From the NCBI RefSeq assembly GCF_000383615.1, contig NZ_KB911583.1, forward strand, positions 781,462 to 845,461: a stretch of DNA of 64,000 bases, given 5' to 3'. The position numbers were made by a program, and so were the translations under genes. This DNA is from Streptomyces canus 299MFChir4.1 (GTDB lineage: Bacteria; Actinomycetota; Actinomycetes; Streptomycetales; Streptomycetaceae). The notes beneath the pieces were generated by a model, which searched no databases, was not told the origin of the DNA, and saw only the letters and a program-made list of their open reading frames with translations. Position 1 is the first letter of the stretch. Every line of letters begins with the position of its first letter. Of the stretch, positions 51,709 to 60,605 are shown piece after piece.

Positions 51709-53223
51709 ATGAGCATCACCACGCGCAGCACCCGGCGTACCGCAGGCTCGGCCGCCGTCGCCGCGGCCTCCTTCCTGCTGCTGGCGGGAGCCGGCATCCT
51801 GGCCGCGCCGACCGCCTTCGCCGGCGTCCCCGGCGGCACCTCCGCCGCCGACCGCAACAGCGACTTCGACGGCGACGGGTACAGCGACCTCCTCATCGGC
51901 GTCTCGGAGGGCACCGTCGACGGCAAGGAGGGCGCCGGATACGTCACCGTCCAGTACGGCGCCCCCAACGGCATCGGCACCAACAACACCGTGCCCAAGG
52001 GCGAGGTCCAGGTCGTCAGCCAGTCGACCAAGGGCGTGCCCGGCACCTCCGAGACCGGTGACCGCTTCGGACAGGCCGTCGCGACCGGCGACCTGGACGG
52101 TGACGGCTTCGACGACGCCGTCATCGGCGCGCCCGGCGAGGACGAGGGCACCGTCGAGGACGCGGGCCGGGTGACCGTCGTCTACGGATCCGCGCACGGC
52201 CTCGACACCCAGCGCACCGCGACCTTCACCGCCGCCAAGCCCGCCGAGGGCGCCCGGTTCGGACACGCGGTGGCCGCCGCCCGGTTCACCGGGGACATCG
52301 ACGGCGACCAACTCGTCGTCCTGGACCAGAAGGTGGGCCTGCACGTCTTCACCTACCACGCGGGTGTCCTGCGCCAGGTCGGCACCCCGCACGCCACCGG
52401 CCACACCCTCCAGAGCGCCTACCTGACCACCGGCGACTACGACCGCGACGGCTTCGCCGACCTGGTCGTCTCGGGCTACAGCCCTGACGACGACTACGCC
52501 AAGGGCTGGTCCGCCTACTACGCGGGTGGCGTCGAGGGCCTGAGCTACCGGCACGACCTGCACGGCGGCCTGGGCACCGCCTCCGGCGACATCAACGGCG
52601 ACGGTTACGACGACCTCGTCGTCGGCCAGCGCAGCGGCGTGGACGAGACGGCCGGTGACGCCGACGCCCCCGGCGGCCTGGTCGGCGTCTACTACGGCGG
52701 CGGGGAGGGTCCCGCCGGTACGGAGGGCCCAGGCACGGCCCCGCAGTGGTGGTCGCAGAACTCCCCGGGCGTGCCCGGAGCGGGGGAGCAGCACGACGCC
52801 TGGGGCAACGACCTGTCCGTCGCCGACGTCGACGGTGACGGCTTCGCCGATGTGGCGGTCGGTGCGCCCGGCGAGGACGCGGACGGAGAACAGGGGGCGG
52901 GCGCGGTGTGGTTGCTGCGCGGCTCGCGGGAGGGCGTGACCGGCACCGGCTCCCAGTCCTTCGACCAGAACACCCCGGGCATCCCCGGTGCCGCCGAGGC
53001 CGGTGACGGCTGGGGCGCCCAGGTGCGCCTCGTGGACACCGACGGCGACGGCCGGGCCGAGCTGGTGGCGGCGGCGCCCGACGAGAACGCCGGTGACGGC
53101 GCGGTGTGGCTGCTGCCCGCGAGCGGCGACGGACTGCTCGCCGACGGGTCCCGCTCCTACGGCGCCGCCGCTCTCGGCGGCAGCGGCCACGGCGCCCGCT
53201 TCGGCGCCGTGATCGACGAGTGA
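51709..53223 (+). CDS. Secreted FG-GAP repeat (integrin alpha-like) protein
   Basis: 504 residues. Signal peptide (AAVAAASFLLLAGAGILAAPTAFA) followed by six FG-GAP/Ca-binding loops: DFDGDGYSDLLIG, DLDGDGFDDAVIGAPGED, DYDRDGFADLVVSG, DINGDGYDDLVVGQ, DVDGDGFADVAVGAPGED and DTDGDGRAELVAAAPDEN, spaced as blades of a propeller. DxDGDGxxD loops bind calcium. Such extracellular proteins are abundant in Streptomyces, with roles in adhesion or binding inferred. ATG 51709 after GGGGGG; a longer frame upstream is not supported. Confidence 0.92.
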   Translation: MSITTRSTRRTAGSAAVAAASFLLLAGAGILAAPTAFAGVPGGTSAADRNSDFDGDGYSDLLIGVSEGTVDGKEGAGYVTVQYGAPNGIGTNNTVPKGEVQVVSQSTKGVPGTSETGDRFGQAVATGDLDGDGFDDAVIGAPGEDEGTVEDAGRVTVVYGSAHGLDTQRTATFTAAKPAEGARFGHAVAAARFTGDIDGDQLVVLDQKVGLHVFTYHAGVLRQVGTPHATGHTLQSAYLTTGDYDRDGFADLVVSGYSPDDDYAKGWSAYYAGGVEGLSYRHDLHGGLGTASGDINGDGYDDLVVGQRSGVDETAGDADAPGGLVGVYYGGGEGPAGTEGPGTAPQWWSQNSPGVPGAGEQHDAWGNDLSVADVDGDGFADVAVGAPGEDADGEQGAGAVWLLRGSREGVTGTGSQSFDQNTPGIPGAAEAGDGWGAQVRLVDTDGDGRAELVAAAPDENAGDGAVWLLPASGDGLLADGSRSYGAAALGGSGHGARFGAVIDE

Positions 53224-53254
53224 GCGGGGCACATCCCTCGCGGGACGGGGGCCT

Positions 53255-55030
53255 TCACTCGGCGCTGCGCAGCGCGACCCAGGTGTCGTGCCCCACGACG
53301 CCGTCGGCGTCAAGGCCCCGCTCGTCCTGGAAGGCCCGGACCGCGGTCTCCGTGCCGGACCCGAACTCCCCGTCCAGGCCGGTGCTTCCCACGCTGTATC
53401 CGCGTTCCGTCAGCATGCACTGCACCTGCTGGACGCGTTTGCCGCTGTCGCCGAGCCGAGTGCGTCCGTTGCCGCCGTAGTAGGTGCACTCCGAGAGCCA
53501 GGGAGCGGTGTCGGTCCCGGCGGAGGGGGTGTCGGCGGACGCGGTGGCGGACGGCGTGGCGGACGGAGCCTGACCGGGGGGCGAGGAGGCGCCGCCCCGG
53601 TCGCCTGCGGAGCCCGAGGCCCGGGGCTTCGCCGAGGCGGCTCCCGCCGTCGGGTCGCGGTCCTCCACCGCGGCGCCGTCGACGTCCGGGCGGCTCAGTC
53701 CGCCGACGCTCGGGGACAGCGGACCGTCGGAGGCGCCACGGGGGCCGGTGCCGTCCGCACTGGTGGCGCCGGCTTTCGGAGAGGCGACGGCAGGGGGGTC
53801 CTGACGGACGAGCAGCAACGCCACCGCGGCCACGACACAGATCGTGAGAACCGCGGCGACGCCCAGTAACGCCTTCCTGCGGTGCCGGGCCGGGTCCCCG
53901 GACCGGCCCGGCGGGGGAGGGGCGTTCTCAGCCTTCACGGGCGACGGCGCATCGGGAGCGACGGGCAGGGGAGCTGGTTGGGGTAGACGCGCTGACAGGG
54001 GCAGCGGCAGGTCGCCCGCAGACCGCAAACGGCTCAGGTCCGCGACGGGCAGACGGTGCAGCGCCTCGTACGCCCGCTGTCGGGCGAGCACCTTGGTACC
54101 CAGGGGGTCCGGCCAGGTGGCGGTCACCGGGCGTACCCGGGCGGCGTCGATCAGCTCCTGCGGGGTGGGCCGCCGCGCGGGCTCCTTGTCCAGACAGGCG
54201 GTCAGCAGGGCACCGAGCTCCTCGTCCGCCGCCGAGATCTCGCCGACGACCTCGGGGTTGGGGTTCTCGTACGCCACCCGGTGCATCACGTCGACCCCGG
54301 TGCCGTCGCCGAACGGCGCACGGCCCGTCGCCGCGTAGACCAGTGTCCCGGCCAGCGAGAACACGTCCGAGGCCGTGTCGGACCGGCCCTCCCTCAGATG
54401 CTCGGGGGACATGTAGGCCGGGGTCCCCACCCGGTTGCCCGTGCCGGTGATCGCACTCGCGTCCGCGGCCTTCGAGATCCCGAAGTCGATCACGTGCGCG
54501 CCGCGGACGGACAGCAGCACGTTGGACGGCTTCAGGTCCCGGTGCACGATCTCCTCGACGGCGAGGGCAGCGAGGGCCTGCCCGAGCTCCGCCACCAGTC
54601 GCCACACCGCGGTCGTCTCCAGGGCGCCGTACTCCTTGACGGCTTCCGCGAGATCGAAGCCCGGGAGGTACTCCGTGGCCATCCACAGCAGCTCGTCCTC
54701 GAAGCCCGTGCCGCACAGTCGGGGTGCGTGCGGGGTGCGAAGTCGGGCGTGTACGGCTGCCTCGCGCTCGAAGCGGCGCCGGAACCTGGGATCCTCCGCG
54801 TACTCCGGCCTGATCACCTTCACCGCGACCAGACCCGGGCTGTCGTCCACGGGGCGCGCCAGAAAGACCCTTCCCATGCCGCCACTGCCGAGCAGCGCCA
54901 CCGGCGCGTAGGGGCCGACTCGCCCCGGGTCGCCGAGCCGCAGGGGTAAGGCACCGGTCTGCCGCAGCGCGGCAGCCGCGTCGTCCGCCGACGCCGGCCG
55001 CTGTCCCGCCAAGAAATCCCCCGAAGTCAC
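53255..55030 (-). CDS. Transmembrane Ser/Thr protein kinase with extracellular peptidoglycan-binding domain
   Basis: 591 residues from GTG 55030. Kinase domain (about 43-300): LLGSGGMGRVF, VAVKVI with Lys71, HRDLKPSNVLL, IDFGIS and GTPAYMSPE. Then a proline-rich juxtamembrane segment, one membrane span (ALLGVAAVLTICVVAAVALLLV), a Ser/Thr/Pro-rich outer linker and a C-terminal PG_binding_1 domain (RVQQVQCMLTERGYSVGSTGLDG, AVRAFQDERGLDADGVVG). The last domain replaces the PASTA repeats of PknB-type kinases, so it may sense cell wall. The start is uncertain: ATG 55087 and others are in frame. Confidence 0.9.
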   Translation of the reverse strand: MTSGDFLAGQRPASADDAAAALRQTGALPLRLGDPGRVGPYAPVALLGSGGMGRVFLARPVDDSPGLVAVKVIRPEYAEDPRFRRRFEREAAVHARLRTPHAPRLCGTGFEDELLWMATEYLPGFDLAEAVKEYGALETTAVWRLVAELGQALAALAVEEIVHRDLKPSNVLLSVRGAHVIDFGISKAADASAITGTGNRVGTPAYMSPEHLREGRSDTASDVFSLAGTLVYAATGRAPFGDGTGVDVMHRVAYENPNPEVVGEISAADEELGALLTACLDKEPARRPTPQELIDAARVRPVTATWPDPLGTKVLARQRAYEALHRLPVADLSRLRSAGDLPLPLSARLPQPAPLPVAPDAPSPVKAENAPPPPGRSGDPARHRRKALLGVAAVLTICVVAAVALLLVRQDPPAVASPKAGATSADGTGPRGASDGPLSPSVGGLSRPDVDGAAVEDRDPTAGAASAKPRASGSAGDRGGASSPPGQAPSATPSATASADTPSAGTDTAPWLSECTYYGGNGRTRLGDSGKRVQQVQCMLTERGYSVGSTGLDGEFGSGTETAVRAFQDERGLDADGVVGHDTWVALRSAE

Positions 55031-55227
55031 ATTCGATGCACGCCAGTTCGCCCCCGGCGGGAGACGAGCGTAGCTCAGCTCGCGCATGTGTTCAGGAAAT
55101 CGGTCACCTCCGTCACGCGGGTCACTTTCGAACGAGTGATCGTCCGGACGCGTCGGGAATGAACCCGCAACGGCAACGTGTTGTCGACCGCCGACCGACT
55201 CTCCTGTCACGGGTAGAAAGCAGGCTC

Positions 55228-56238
55228 ATGACGTCCTCGCCCCGCATGATGCGCGCCGTCCGGCTCTCCGCTCCCGGTCCCGTGGACAACCTGCGGCCGA
55301 CCATGCTGCCGCTCCCGCCCGAGAGGGACGGCTGGGTGCGTGTCCGCGTCGAGGCGTTCGGCCTGAACCGCTCGGAGCTGAAGCTCCGCCTGGGTGTGAG
55401 CGAGGGCGTCAGCTTTCCCCGGGTGCCCGGCATCGAGGCCGCGGGCATCGTCGACGCGGCCCCGGCCGGCAGCGGGCTGGCTCCGGGGCAGAAGGTCGTC
55501 GCGATGATGGGGGACATGGGGCGCACCTACGACGGCGGCTACGCCGAGTACACCTCGGTGCCGTTGTCCCAGGTCATCCCCGTCGACACGGACCTGCCCT
55601 GGGAGGTGCTGGGCGCCCTGCCGGAGATGGTGCAGACCGCCTACGGCTCGCTCACCGTCGGCCTGGACCTGAAGCCCGGCCAGTCCCTGCTGATCCGCGG
55701 CGGCACCTCCTCGGTCGGCCTGGCAGCCGCCGCGCTGGCGACCTGGCGCGGCGCCACGGTGCTGTCCACCACCCGGCGGGCCGACCGCCTCGCTCTGCTG
55801 GCGGAACGCGGTGTCGACCACCCGCTGCTCGACACCGGCGAGATCGCGCCCGCCGTGCGCGAGCTGTACCCGGACGGTGTCGACGCCGCCCTCGACCTCG
55901 TCGGCACGCCGACCCTGCCCGACACCCTGCGCGCGGTACGCGTGCACGGCACGGGCTGCTTCGGCGGCAGCCTCTCCAACCAGTGGACGGTGCGGGACTT
56001 CTCCCCTAACGAGTACCTGCCGAGGGGCGTACGCCTCGCGGGATACTTCGGCGACGCGTCCGACCTGCCGCGGGATGCCTTCCAGGAGATCCTGGACGCG
56101 GTCGCCGCCGGCCGGCTGGCCTTTCCCGTGGACCGGGTCTACGACGGCCTGGACCAGGTGCCGCGGGCCCACGACGACATGGAACATGACCGCGCCACCG
56201 GCAAGCTCGTCGTCCGGGTCCGGCATGAGGATCGTTGA
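55228..56238 (+). CDS. Zinc-independent MDR-family (quinone oxidoreductase-like) protein
   Basis: 336 residues of the medium-chain dehydrogenase/reductase superfamily: VEAFGLNRSELKLRLG, PRVPGIEAAGIVDAA, LIRGGTSSVGLAAAALATWRGA as the cofactor-binding Rossmann motif, and RVYDGLDQVPRAHDDMEHDRATGKLVV at the end. The zinc-binding Cys cluster of alcohol dehydrogenases is absent, so it is likely an NADPH:quinone reductase or enal reductase. ATG 55228; divergent from the kinase gene. Confidence 0.88.
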   Translation: MTSSPRMMRAVRLSAPGPVDNLRPTMLPLPPERDGWVRVRVEAFGLNRSELKLRLGVSEGVSFPRVPGIEAAGIVDAAPAGSGLAPGQKVVAMMGDMGRTYDGGYAEYTSVPLSQVIPVDTDLPWEVLGALPEMVQTAYGSLTVGLDLKPGQSLLIRGGTSSVGLAAAALATWRGATVLSTTRRADRLALLAERGVDHPLLDTGEIAPAVRELYPDGVDAALDLVGTPTLPDTLRAVRVHGTGCFGGSLSNQWTVRDFSPNEYLPRGVRLAGYFGDASDLPRDAFQEILDAVAAGRLAFPVDRVYDGLDQVPRAHDDMEHDRATGKLVVRVRHEDR

Positions 56239-56597
56239 TGAGGGCCGGCGACCCGCCGGCTCCCGTACGGCTCAGGCGCCCGCCTCTTCCGGCGCCGGCC
56301 GCGCAGGAGTAGTGCGGGCAGAGGTGGGGACTTGAAGGGCAGGCCGGGCGTGGCGGCGTACCCATGGGGGCCGCACCGGCCAGGCTTCTCCGGTTCAGCC
56401 AACGAGCCGGGGAGGCCGCGTTCAGGTGAGGTCCACCCTTCTCCGCAGCCCTGACGGGAGGCGACGGCCCGCTCCGCACGGGAGTGGGGCCAAGCGGGCC
56501 GGAGGGCCGACCGACCGGTGTGAACCGTGCTGCGGCGGCTCGGTGCGAGACGGAGAGCGGGTCGGCGGTAGGGTGGCCGCACCGGTGGAGGTGGGTG
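56239..56597. other. 359-bp gap before the GAF-ANTAR gene
   Basis: No gene can be supported. A TAGGGT (56569-56574) lies about 24 bp before the next GTG and could be a -10 box, but there is no convincing -35. Confidence 0.5.
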
Positions 56598-57305
56598 GTG
56601 GCGGTGGAATGGCGGGAGTTCGCCGAGGCGATGGCCCAGCTCGCGCGGAAGTTGCTCGCGCAGGAGTCGGTGCAGGGCACGCTGGACGAGATCGCGGCGT
56701 CGGCCGTGCAGCTCGTGGACGGCTGTGACGCGGCCGGGATCCTCGCGGTCCGCAAGGGCCGGGCGGTCACGTTGTCCTCGTGCGGCGACGTGGTGGAGTC
56801 ATCCGACCGGCTGCAGGGTGAGCTGGCCGAGGGCCCGTGCTTCGACCTCGCCGCCCGCGCCCACGGCGGGGACGGCGAGCGCGTGTTCCGGATCGCGGAC
56901 ATCACCGAGCCGCAGCCGGACTGGCCGCGGTTCGCCGCCGCGGCTCGCGACCTGGGGATCGGCAGTATGACCGGGGTGCTGCTCTACACCCACGACGAGG
57001 ACTTCGGCGCGCTGAACCTCTACTCCCGCCGCCCCGGAGCCTTCGGCAAGGACATCGAGACCGCCGGCTGGATGCTGGCCTCGCACGCCGCCGTCGCCCT
57101 GGCCGACGCCCGCGCCATCGACCAGCTCGAGGACGCCATGAAGACCCGCCATGCCATCGGCGAGGCCATGGGCATCCTGATGGAACGGCACAAGCTGAGC
57201 GAGGACGACGCCTTCAGCGTGCTGCGCCGCATCTCGCAGCAGCACAACATCAAGTTGCGCGACGTCGCTCAGCGGGTCCGCGCGGACGGCGCCGGCCAGG
57301 CCTGA
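56598..57305 (+). CDS. GAF-ANTAR RNA-binding antiterminator-type regulator
   Basis: 235 residues: GAF domain (about 20-160, TLDEIAASAVQLVDGCDAAGILAV ... HDEDFGALNLYSRRPGAF) and ANTAR domain (about 170-225, KTRHAIGEAMGILMERHKLSEDDAFSVLRRIS). ANTAR domains bind paired RNA hairpins to prevent termination. The GAF part presumably senses a small molecule. Several in-frame GTGs (56595, 56598, 56604) follow a GGAGG; 56598 is chosen. No partner is adjacent except the ATPase gene downstream. Confidence 0.88.
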   Translation: MAVEWREFAEAMAQLARKLLAQESVQGTLDEIAASAVQLVDGCDAAGILAVRKGRAVTLSSCGDVVESSDRLQGELAEGPCFDLAARAHGGDGERVFRIADITEPQPDWPRFAAAARDLGIGSMTGVLLYTHDEDFGALNLYSRRPGAFGKDIETAGWMLASHAAVALADARAIDQLEDAMKTRHAIGEAMGILMERHKLSEDDAFSVLRRISQQHNIKLRDVAQRVRADGAGQA

Positions 57306-57484
57306 CACGCCGTCCGGCCCGGCGCGTCACTCGTCCCGCGGACGCGACCTGCCGGTCGCCCGCGCACGGTCTGCGTACATGCCCTGAGCCCGGGTAGCCG
57401 CTGGAGCGACAAGCAGCCACGAGTGGTGAAAGCGACGAAAGAGCTCCACATGGTCATCCCGCTTATGAAGCAGCGGCAGACGAG

Positions 57485-58090
57485 GTGGGCAGGGACGATC
57501 ATGCCGAACTGCGCTATGCCGCGGCCTGGGGCCCCGGCACGGCCCACGCCGCACAGGCGCGGCGGGATGTGCGTGCGGTCCTCGCCCACGCTGCGCGCTG
57601 CGACCGCCCCGCCGTCCAGGCGTCCCGGGTCACGGACGCCGAACTGGTCGTCAGCGAGCTCATCTCGAACGTTCTGCGGCATGCTCCCGGCCCCTGCACC
57701 CTGACACTGCGGCTGACCGGCACAGAGCTGTCGATCAGCATGCACGACACCTCGCCCGACGCGCCGGTGGTCCAGCCGCCCGACCGCCGCCGTGTCGGCG
57801 GTCACGGTCTGTACCTGGTGCACTCGGTCAGTGACAAAGTCGTCGTCACCCCGCGCGGCAGAGGCAAGCAGATCACCGCTCATCTGCGACTCGTCGCGAG
57901 TGACGACACCGGCCGCGGGGAGCCCGTCGACCGGACACGGCCCGACGAAAGGGGGAGCGCCGACTCCCTCGGCGCGGGTCCGCACGGCGTCATCCACGGC
58001 TCCGTCGACCCACGGGGGCGACGGAGCACGCGATCCGGCGGCGACAGCTCGGTCACCGCACACCGCTCATCGGTCGGCCCACCCCTGTAG
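57485..58090 (+). CDS. Anti-sigma-factor-type HATPase (RsbW-like)
   Basis: 201 residues. The HATPase fold occupies about 20-140: AELVVSELISNVLRHAPG (N-box) and VGGHGLYLVHSVSDKVVVTPRG (G-box). A disordered Gly/Arg/Ser-rich tail of about 55 residues follows. These small Streptomyces ATPases resemble RsbW/SpoIIAB and may bind or phosphorylate anti-anti-sigma factors. GTG 57485 is preceded by a weak GACGAG. SpoIIE phosphatases elsewhere in the window are possible functional partners, by inference only. Confidence 0.82.
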   Translation: MGRDDHAELRYAAAWGPGTAHAAQARRDVRAVLAHAARCDRPAVQASRVTDAELVVSELISNVLRHAPGPCTLTLRLTGTELSISMHDTSPDAPVVQPPDRRRVGGHGLYLVHSVSDKVVVTPRGRGKQITAHLRLVASDDTGRGEPVDRTRPDERGSADSLGAGPHGVIHGSVDPRGRRSTRSGGDSSVTAHRSSVGPPL

Positions 58091-58122
58091 CGCATGCCCA
58101 GGCGGCGGCCCCGCCCGGAGGG

Positions 58123-58893
58123 TCAACTCCGGCGCGCGACGACCAGCCAGGCGCGGGAGTCGAACCACACGCCGTCGCCGGTGTCGTGCGCGTCGAGAAC
58201 CGCGCGCAACCGGTCGCGGGCACGATCGGCGCTCGCGGCATCGAGACCGGTGACCCATTCCCTCGCCATGCGCAGCTGGAGTACGGCAGCCAGCGCGCCC
58301 TCGGCGTCCGGGCCGTAACGGACGGGCTCGCGTACGTCGACGACGTCCACCGCGGTGAACCCGGCCGCGGTCAGGATGCCGGTCGTGACCTGCGGATCGG
58401 CCAGCGTGAAGGGGTCGGGGGCCGCCGGGGCGGACGCCGACGCCGCCGGGCCACGCGAGAGCGCCGCCCGGATCGCGGTGTGCCACTCCTGACGTTCGGC
58501 GGCCTGCCAGACCAGCTGCACGAAGCGCGCACCGGGACGCAGGGCCCGCCCGATGTTGGCGAACGCGGCGACCGGGTCGGAGAAGAACATCGTCCCGAAC
58601 CGACTCACGGCCAAGGTGAAGTGCTCCGGCGGGAACGCGTGGTCCTGGGCGTCGCCCTGTGCGAAGTCGACATTGCGGAGTCCTTCCGCCGCGGCCGCAC
58701 GGCGGGCCCGCGTCAGCATCGGCCCCGAGACGTCGATGCCGAGCGCGGTGCCCGGCGACGCCGCCCGGGCCGCGTCCCGGGTGGTCCGGCCGGTGCCGCA
58801 GCCGATGTCCAGGACACGATCACCGGGGCGGACGCCCAGGGCTTCCAGCAGTCGCTCGTGATGCCGGGCGAGCTCGGAGTCGTAGTCGAACAC
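58123..58893 (-). CDS. Class I SAM-dependent methyltransferase
   Basis: 256 residues. Motif I VLDIGCGTGRTTRDAA, LGIDVSGPMLTRAR (motif II acidic region), VDFAQGDAQDHAF and FTLAVSRFGTMFFSDPVAAFANIGRALRPGARF. UbiE/Methyltransf_11 type, substrate not predictable. GTG 58893 with GAGGAGG RBS. It lies directly after the damaged luciferase-like gene on the same strand and may belong to the same operon as the alpha/beta hydrolase. Confidence 0.89.
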   Translation of the reverse strand: MFDYDSELARHHERLLEALGVRPGDRVLDIGCGTGRTTRDAARAASPGTALGIDVSGPMLTRARRAAAAEGLRNVDFAQGDAQDHAFPPEHFTLAVSRFGTMFFSDPVAAFANIGRALRPGARFVQLVWQAAERQEWHTAIRAALSRGPAASASAPAAPDPFTLADPQVTTGILTAAGFTAVDVVDVREPVRYGPDAEGALAAVLQLRMAREWVTGLDAASADRARDRLRAVLDAHDTGDGVWFDSRAWLVVARRS

Positions 58894-58905
58894 GGGAAGG
58901 CCTCC

Positions 58906-59659
58906 TCAAGCCGCGGGGCCGTCGCGGAGTACTCTCCGCGCGGTGTCGGTTCGGGGTCGACATTCAGGGGCAACCCTACGGCGATGTCGTACGAGGCCAT
59001 CCGGCCCTGGCGCAGTTCGGTGAGCGAGCCGACGACGTCGGCGAGCTGGTCCGGGTGCTCCAGATTGGCAGGGAAGAACCCGTCGAGTCGTGCGGCACGG
59101 CGGATCGGCTTGGCGTTGCCCGGCATTCCGGCGGCCCACACGGGCACGCCCGGTCGCTGCACCGGTCGCGGCAGGAACGCGATGTCGTCGACGGTGTAGT
59201 GCTCGCCGCGGTGGCGTACCGGCTCGCCGGACCAGGCGGCGGACAGGACACCCAAGGACTCGTCGAGCATCCGCCCGCGCCGCCGGGCGTCGAGCTCCTC
59301 GCCGGTCCTGGACAGTTCGCCGGCGAACCGGTCGCTGCCGAGGCCCACGCCGAGAGTGAGACGGCCCTCGCTGAGCCGATCGAGTGTCGCGCTCTCGCGC
59401 GCCACCTTGGCCGGCCGCCGGCGGGGCAGCGCCGTCACCATCGGGCCGAGCCGGATCCGCTCGGTCACGGTCGCGATCGCCGCCAGCGCGATCCACGGTC
59501 GGCGACCTGCCGGACCGGCTCCCGCCGGCACAGCTGATCCCACACGAAGCAGCCGTCCCACCCCGCTTCCTCCGCGTCGGCGGCGATGCGGGCGACCGCG
59601 AGCGGGTCGGCGAGGCCGTCGAAGAGGGGCGGCCAGAGCGCCGACCGCAGCCGGTTCAC
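58906..59659 (-). pseudogene. Frameshifted LLM-class flavin oxidoreductase
   Basis: Luciferase-like family. The N-terminus is in one frame (VNRLRSALWPPLFDGL, DPLAVARIAADAEEAGWDGCFVWDQL; GTG 59659). It continues in another frame from WIALAAIATVTERIRLGPMV, and the rest of the barrel is intact (VARESATLDRLSEGRLTLGVG, PVWAAGMPGN). One base appears missing near 59490 (GACCGTGG where GACCCGTGG would restore the frame). The C-terminal residues normally following NVDPEP are also not recognisable. Start overlaps the hydrolase stop by 4 bp. Either a recent pseudogene or a sequencing error at one site. Confidence 0.72.
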
Positions 59660-60510
59660 GAGCCACCTACGGCCGTGTGCCGCACCAGAGCCGGCACGAA
59701 GTCCTCCCACACCGGACGCGGCAGATCATGCCCGGCCCCCTTGAGGACCAGCAGCTCCGCTCCCGGGATCGCGTCACGCAGCGCCTCGCCGTGCGGCAGC
59801 GGCAACAGCGGGTCGTGGTCGCCGTGGACCACGAGCGCAGGCGCCACGATGTCGCCGAAGCCACCGCGTGTCGGCCCTTCGGGCTCGATGGCGAAGTGGT
59901 TGACCAGGGTCGACGAGTAGTTCCTGGCGCGCGCCACGTCACGAGCGACCAATGCCCGGATCACGGTCTCGTCGAAGTACGGCGAGCCACCGGCGTACGC
60001 CCTCGCGCCCTCGACCACGTAGTCAACGACCGCGGCCTCGTCGGAGAGGTCCGGCTCGGCCGGCATGGCGAGGTCGCTCGAAGGCGGCGGGAGATCGTCG
60101 GCACCGGTCGAGGTCGAGACGAACGTCAGCGACGCCACCCGGTCGGGGTGGTCCACGCCGAGGACGAGTCCGACCCCGCCGAACATCGACTGACAGACCA
60201 CATGGGCCGCCTCGATGCCCAAGGCGTCCTGGACACCGAGCACATCGAGGACCAGATCCGGGTACGTGTAGGCCGGTCGTCCCGGTGGGCAACAGGTCGA
60301 GCGACCGGTGTCCCGGTGGTCGTACCGGACCACGAACCGGCCGCGGGCGGCGAGCTGTTCACACAGGTCGGCGTCCCACCACAGCATCGAGGCGGCCGCC
60401 CCGGCGACCAGCACGATCGCCGGGTCCGCGCGGTCTCCGAAGGTCTCGGTGCACAGCTCGACGCCGTTGATGCCGAGGAGTTGCTCGCCGTGCGAGTGAG
60501 GTGAGGTCAT
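59656..60510 (-). CDS. Alpha/beta-hydrolase
   Basis: 284 residues. DPAIVLVAGAAASMLWWDADLCEQL, VVRYDHRDTGRST, the nucleophile elbow HVVCQSMFGGVGL, VVHGDHDPLLPLPHG (acid Asp) and LKGAGHDLPRPVWE (His). The elbow is CQSMFG instead of GxSxG, so the first glycine is cysteine. Many family members have GxSMGG; activity could still be retained. ATG 60510 seems to be the transcription start itself. A LysR gene is divergent 95 bp away. Confidence 0.87.
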   Translation of the reverse strand: MTSPHSHGEQLLGINGVELCTETFGDRADPAIVLVAGAAASMLWWDADLCEQLAARGRFVVRYDHRDTGRSTCCPPGRPAYTYPDLVLDVLGVQDALGIEAAHVVCQSMFGGVGLVLGVDHPDRVASLTFVSTSTGADDLPPPSSDLAMPAEPDLSDEAAVVDYVVEGARAYAGGSPYFDETVIRALVARDVARARNYSSTLVNHFAIEPEGPTRGGFGDIVAPALVVHGDHDPLLPLPHGEALRDAIPGAELLVLKGAGHDLPRPVWEDFVPALVRHTAVGGS

Positions 60511-60516
60511 GTTCTG

Positions 60517-60544
60517 ACGCTAGAGCGCACGACTCCATTGTGAA
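60517..60544 (-). promoter_or_regulatory. Promoter of the alpha/beta-hydrolase operon, probably leaderless
   Basis: On the minus strand TTCACA (60544-60539), 16-bp spacer, TAGCGT (60522-60517). Seven bases further is the A of the ATG at 60510, so transcription probably starts on the start codon. Confidence 0.55.
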
Positions 60545-60557
60545 AAGCGATGAATTC

Positions 60558-60572
60558 CGATCGACTCGATCG
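60558..60572. promoter_or_regulatory. 15-bp palindrome between hydrolase and LysR genes
   Basis: CGATCGA-C-TCGATCG, perfect 7-bp arms around one base, at about -48 to -62 of the hydrolase start and 33-48 bp before the LysR GTG: the location expected for a LysR binding site. Confidence 0.55.
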
Positions 60573-60605
60573 CCTAGGGCGATGTACTTCGTTACGGTGG
60601 GACGC

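Noticed and set aside
55060..55090. GCGTAGCTCAGCTCG resembles the D-arm start of a tRNA gene
   Set aside because: No acceptor, anticodon or T-arm sequences can be paired around it.
56239..56597. Longer N-terminus of the GAF-ANTAR protein from 56484, and a minus-strand frame over the gap
   Set aside because: The extension lacks an RBS and domain text; the minus-strand frame has Arg/Pro-rich random composition.
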